Source: Candidatus Peribacteraceae bacterium (lineage in GTDB: Bacteria; Patescibacteriota; Gracilibacteria; Peribacterales; Peribacteraceae). Taken from it: a stretch of DNA of 54,285 bases. The stretch spans positions 1 to 54,285 of the forward strand of contig JAGOTD010000006.1 in assembly GCA_018061945.1 (NCBI GenBank), in the 5' to 3' direction. A program made the translations under genes and the position numbers. Below, in pieces: positions 50,900-54,285 of this stretch (the first letter of the stretch is position 1; the number at the start of each line of letters is the position of its first letter). The notes under the pieces are model-generated. The model searched no databases. It was not told the DNA's origin and saw nothing but the letters and a program-made list of their open reading frames with translations.

Positions 50900-53800
50900 A
50901 TGTTCAAGCCCGTCGACCCAAAACAATCATTTCCAAACTTAGAGGAGGAAATACTCAAATATTGGCAGGAAGAAGATATTTTCAAACGATCGATGCTACA
51001 CCGTAAGGAGGGGGAGAATTTCAGTTTTTATGACGGTCCGCCGTTTGCAACCGGCCTTCCGCACTACGGACACTTACTAGCCGGAACGATAAAAGACGTT
51101 ATTCCGCGCTACCAGACTATGAAAGGCAAGTATGTGCGACGCCGGTTTGGCTGGGACTGCCATGGTTTGCCGGTCGAAAATATGATCGAGAAGGAGAACG
51201 AATTGCACAATAAACGCGATATCGAGGCGCTGGGAGTCAAAAATTTTAATGATCTGTGTCGTACCTCTGTTCTTCGCTACTCGCAAGAATGGCGCAAGAC
51301 TGTTGAGCGCATGGGCCGCTTTGTGGACATGGACTGGGATTACCGCACCATGGATCCCGACTATATGGAGAGTATCTGGTGGGTGTTTAAGCAACTCTAT
51401 AATCAAGGACTGATTTACGAAGGGTACAAGTCGATGTATGTCTGTCCGCGTTGCGAGACGCCGCTTTCCAATTTCGAAGTCACGCAAGCCTATAAGGATA
51501 TAACCGATTACACCGCGACGGTGAAATTTCCGCTCGTAGACGAGGCCAATACGTATGTTCTGGCGTGGACGACCACACCGTGGACGCTCCCAGGCAACCT
51601 GTTTTTGGCGGTGCATCCGGAAATCGACTACGCCAAAATCAGATGGAAGGCCGATACAAAGCGTGGCGATATAGACGCCAAAGTCGGCGACGTGTTTATT
51701 CTGGCCAAAGCCAGATTACTGAGTGTGTTTAAAGATCAACATGATGCATTTGAATTGATAACAACGATGAAAGGCACCGATCTGTTGCGCAAGAAATACA
51801 AGCCGCTGTTTCCATACTTTGCCGAAAAGTACCAGGCACAAGATGCATTTCGCATCGTGCACGGCGACTTTGTGACTACCGAAGACGGAACCGGTGTCGT
51901 GCATATCGCCCCTGGCTTCGGGCCCGACGACTTCGAGGTCGGCAAACGCGAGAAGACCGATATTTTGCAGCACGTGGGCATCGACGGGAAGTTTGTGAGT
52001 GCGGTTGGCGATGGCTTTGCCGGTATGGATGTGAAACCGAAGGATGATCCGACAAAAGCCGATAAGAAAATTGTGAAATGGCTGGAAGAAAAAGGTCTGA
52101 TCCTCAAAGCTGAAAACTTCCGTCACAGCTACGCCCACTGCTGGCGCTGCGATACTCCCCTGCTCAATAGCGCCACGACATCGTGGTTTGTGGCCGTCGA
52201 AAAAATCAAAGACAAGATGCTCGCAGCAAACGCCAAAACCGAGTGGGTGCCAGGCAACATTAAAGACGGACGCTTTGGCAAATGGCTCGAAGGCGCGCGC
52301 GATTGGGCGATTTCGCGCAACCGCTACTGGGGAACACCGCTGCCGATCTGGCGCAATAAGCACACGGGCGAGTTGGAAGTTATCGGCTCGCGCGATGAAC
52401 TGATGATGAAATCGCCTGGCCGCTTTACGAAAATCACCATTGCTCGCCACGCGCAGAGCAAAGGCAATGTCGATAGAATTTATCAGGGCAAAGTGCCCGG
52501 TACAAAACTCACGCCAGAAGGCAAGAAACAGGCAAAGGCACTGGCCGATTCCGTGCATACCGACACACTACCGATCATCACCATTTATCATTCGCCGTTG
52601 ATGCGCACTACCGAAACAGCGCAGGCGGTTGCCGAAAAAACTGGTGCTCGGCTGATAGTGGATGAGAGACTGCGCGAAGTGGAATTCGGTGAGTACGAAG
52701 GCAAGCATGTGGATTTCGATGACCTGGCATTTATCCGCGCTCGTCGTGCGCACAAGTTTGAGAATCAGCAAGTCGAAAGCGTTTATCATTTCGATGGCAT
52801 GGAAACATGGAGCACCATCGAGACGCGCTGCAAAGCTTTTTTAGAAGAGATACTCGAAAAACACCGCGGCGAGCACATCATGATCGTCACGCACGCCGAT
52901 ATTCTCCTCAACTTTACACATCTGTTTACCGGCATCGATAAAAACAAGATCGTTCATCAGCCGTATCCCGGACTCGCCGGTCATCGCACGTTCTACTGGG
53001 ACCACGAAACACGCATGCAGATGGACTTGCATAAAGACACCGTCGATTCCATCAGCTGGAAAACGGATGGCGATCATAAACAACATTCGGTGGAACTGAC
53101 GATTGTCCGTCACGGCGAAACGGACTGGAACAAAGAAGGTCGCATGCAAGGCAGCAAAGATATTCCTCTCAACACCAACGGTGTGTTGCAGGCAGAACAG
53201 CTGGCCGCTTCACTGGATACGAGAGATTACGACATCATCATCAGCTCCACGCTCGGTCGCGCCAAGCAGACAGCCGATATCATCGCCGGCAAATGGCAAC
53301 GAGAAGTGCTGACCTCGGATCTTTTCTGCGAAAGAAATTTCGGTGAGTGGGAAGGAAAAACCAAAGTCGATATCCTCAAGCTGATGCCCCATCTGGTGAA
53401 GGAATATCTGCATCTTGCCGATCCGCCAAAAGGCGAAACCAGACAGGAATTGCATGATCGCGTACGTAAAGCGCGGTCGTATCTGCTTAAGGAATTTGCC
53501 GGTAAGCGCGTGCTGCTCGTGTCGCACGGTCGCTGGATTGCGGCATTTGAATCGCTGGAAAAAGATACCTACATCTGGAAGCCGGTCGAAAACGTGTCGG
53601 TGCAGGAATATACTATAACTCCGCATCTGCAACGCATTCCCGATGTGCTCGACTGCTGGTTTGAAAGCGGCGCGATGCCGTATGCGCAGGAGCATTTTCC
53701 GTTCGAGGCGAGTGAGGGTAAAAGTACGTCCGGGAAAGCGGTAAGAGGTAAGCGGGAAGCGGAAAAAGCGCGAAGCGATAAGCGGCTAGCGGCTAGCAAG

Positions 53801-54285
53801 AAAAAGAATTCTAAAGTCTCGCAAGCGGCTAGTAATACCTCAGATGCTTATCAATTATCGCTTATCGCTAGCCGCTCCTCCGTTCCAAACTTTCCTGCCG
53901 ACTTCATCGCCGAAGGCTTAGACCAAACCCGTGGCTGGTTTTATACACTTACAGTATTAGCCGCAGCGCTCTACGACAGTCCTGCGTTTGAACATGTGAT
54001 TGTCAACGGCACCGTACTCGCCGAAGACGGCAAGAAGATGAGCAAGAAACTGAAAAACTATCCCGAGCCTCTCGAGGTCGTGAAAAAATTCGGCGCCGAT
54101 GCCGTGCGTTTTGCACTGATGAGTTCACCGGCTGTGCGCGGCGAAGACTTGCGCTTCTCCGAAAAATTTGTGGAGGAAACTGTTCGTAGTGTCTTGCTGC
54201 CACTGTGGAATGCCTACAACTTGTTTGTAACATATGCCAATGGCGTCGATTGGAAAAAGCCCAAGGATTTCTCGCTTGCCAAAGC
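50900..54285 (+). CDS. ileS: Isoleucyl-tRNA synthetase with two inserted histidine-phosphatase domains (5' part; runs off the window)
   Basis: 1128 codons visible. HIGH motif PHYGH (residues 54-58), editing-domain threonine segment WTTTPWTLPGN (about 215-225) and GTGVVHIAPGFGPDD, and DWAISRNRYWGTPLPIW before the insert. The Zn-binding connective segment normally linking GS-x-x-E-L to PEVLDVWFDSG is absent. In its place are two complete histidine-phosphatase domains (about 510-725 and 730-900): RHAQSKGN (516), SPLMRTTETA, FGEYEG, IVTHAD; then RHGETDWN (737), STLGRAKQTA, FGEWEG, LVSHGR. The synthetase resumes at RIPDVLDCWFESG (912), has a 58-residue low-complexity insert (937-994), then FPADFIAEGLDQTRGWFY and KMSKK (1046-1050). 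No frameshift is seen. Confidence 0.93.
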   Translation, partial: MFKPVDPKQSFPNLEEEILKYWQEEDIFKRSMLHRKEGENFSFYDGPPFATGLPHYGHLLAGTIKDVIPRYQTMKGKYVRRRFGWDCHGLPVENMIEKENELHNKRDIEALGVKNFNDLCRTSVLRYSQEWRKTVERMGRFVDMDWDYRTMDPDYMESIWWVFKQLYNQGLIYEGYKSMYVCPRCETPLSNFEVTQAYKDITDYTATVKFPLVDEANTYVLAWTTTPWTLPGNLFLAVHPEIDYAKIRWKADTKRGDIDAKVGDVFILAKARLLSVFKDQHDAFELITTMKGTDLLRKKYKPLFPYFAEKYQAQDAFRIVHGDFVTTEDGTGVVHIAPGFGPDDFEVGKREKTDILQHVGIDGKFVSAVGDGFAGMDVKPKDDPTKADKKIVKWLEEKGLILKAENFRHSYAHCWRCDTPLLNSATTSWFVAVEKIKDKMLAANAKTEWVPGNIKDGRFGKWLEGARDWAISRNRYWGTPLPIWRNKHTGELEVIGSRDELMMKSPGRFTKITIARHAQSKGNVDRIYQGKVPGTKLTPEGKKQAKALADSVHTDTLPIITIYHSPLMRTTETAQAVAEKTGARLIVDERLREVEFGEYEGKHVDFDDLAFIRARRAHKFENQQVESVYHFDGMETWSTIETRCKAFLEEILEKHRGEHIMIVTHADILLNFTHLFTGIDKNKIVHQPYPGLAGHRTFYWDHETRMQMDLHKDTVDSISWKTDGDHKQHSVELTIVRHGETDWNKEGRMQGSKDIPLNTNGVLQAEQLAASLDTRDYDIIISSTLGRAKQTADIIAGKWQREVLTSDLFCERNFGEWEGKTKVDILKLMPHLVKEYLHLADPPKGETRQELHDRVRKARSYLLKEFAGKRVLLVSHGRWIAAFESLEKDTYIWKPVENVSVQEYTITPHLQRIPDVLDCWFESGAMPYAQEHFPFEASEGKSTSGKAVRGKREAEKARSDKRLAASKKKNSKVSQAASNTSDAYQLSLIASRSSVPNFPADFIAEGLDQTRGWFYTLTVLAAALYDSPAFEHVIVNGTVLAEDGKKMSKKLKNYPEPLEVVKKFGADAVRFALMSSPAVRGEDLRFSEKFVEETVRSVLLPLWNAYNLFVTYANGVDWKKPKDFSLAK
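53708..53884. repeat. Heptamer inverted-repeat block inserted in ileS
   Basis: Units AGCGGTA, AGAGGTA, AGCGGGA, AGCGGAA, AGCGATA and AGCGGCT at 7-bp spacing on the left, complementary TTATCGC/TAGCCGC units on the right, and an unrelated centre. The block keeps the ileS frame and encodes a Lys/Arg/Ser-rich linker. The same unit is intergenic at 15221-15256. Confidence 0.8.

Overview
The window is a gene-dense bacterial segment of mid GC content using the standard genetic code, with TAA, TAG and TGA all as stops. Many genes have pyrimidine-rich upstream regions without a Shine-Dalgarno motif, and several have a -10 box only 6-11 nt before the start codon. Together with the divergent core genes, large lineage-specific membrane/coiled-coil proteins, abundant short palindromic repeats, and small pilin-like and SLH proteins, this suggests a Candidate Phyla Radiation bacterium. 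Its unusually full biosynthesis would fit Peregrinibacteria/Peribacteria. That placement is inference from gene content; no marker phylogeny was possible.

Layout. 1-560: tRNA-Ala, tRNA-Arg and a damaged tRNA-Arg copy. 571-8550: one promoter followed by five tightly packed genes of unknown function, including membrane proteins of 1326 and 891 residues. 8540-15162: rnhB, a membrane protein, transaldolase and gnd (pentose phosphate pathway), a GT2 glycosyltransferase overlapping an MprF/YbhN-type flippase-like protein, and tRNA-Arg(UCG). 15251-18814: a metal cluster of a Fur-family regulator, a ZIP transporter and a YibE/F protein with a His tail. It carries two matching operator-like palindromes, the second lying between an unknown gene and a DUF1559 pseudopilin-like gene. 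20464-24760: ribE, ribH, an SLH surface protein and ribBA, preceded by a promoter and a structured, terminator-ended leader. 24751-34468: an operon from DAHP synthase to phenylalanine transamination (aroF, aroB, aroA-aroK fusion, aroD-aroE fusion, aroC, chorismate mutase, pheA, aminotransferase). Upstream of aroF lies a 28-codon Phe-rich leader ORF followed by a terminator-like hairpin, the layout of classical ribosome-mediated attenuation. 34551-46380: small proteins, acylphosphatase, purA, a CNNM-type protein, uvrA, a nucleotidyltransferase with a small partner, a metallophosphoesterase, a redoxin and a NUDIX hydrolase. 46567-54285: a RelA/SpoT homologue fused to a DMT/EamA-like membrane domain, two unknown genes, and the 5' part of ileS.

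The most striking items are these. (1) The isoleucyl-tRNA synthetase has two complete histidine-phosphatase domains inserted in tandem into its catalytic core, plus a short insert made of intergenic-type heptamer repeats. (2) The RelA/SpoT-DMT fusion has an intact hydrolase site and an apparently dead synthetase site. (3) The Phe leader peptide/attenuator. (4) The structured leader upstream of ribE. (5) The Fur-family operator pair. (6) Several families of 7- and 9-bp-period inverted repeats and long perfect palindromes between genes, and in places inside genes (a CDS, a tRNA and ileS).

Functional links. Chorismate synthase needs reduced FMN, which the neighbouring rib genes help make. Transaldolase and 6-phosphogluconate dehydrogenase connect to erythrose-4-phosphate, a substrate of DAHP synthase. 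The metal cluster looks like a self-contained uptake regulon.
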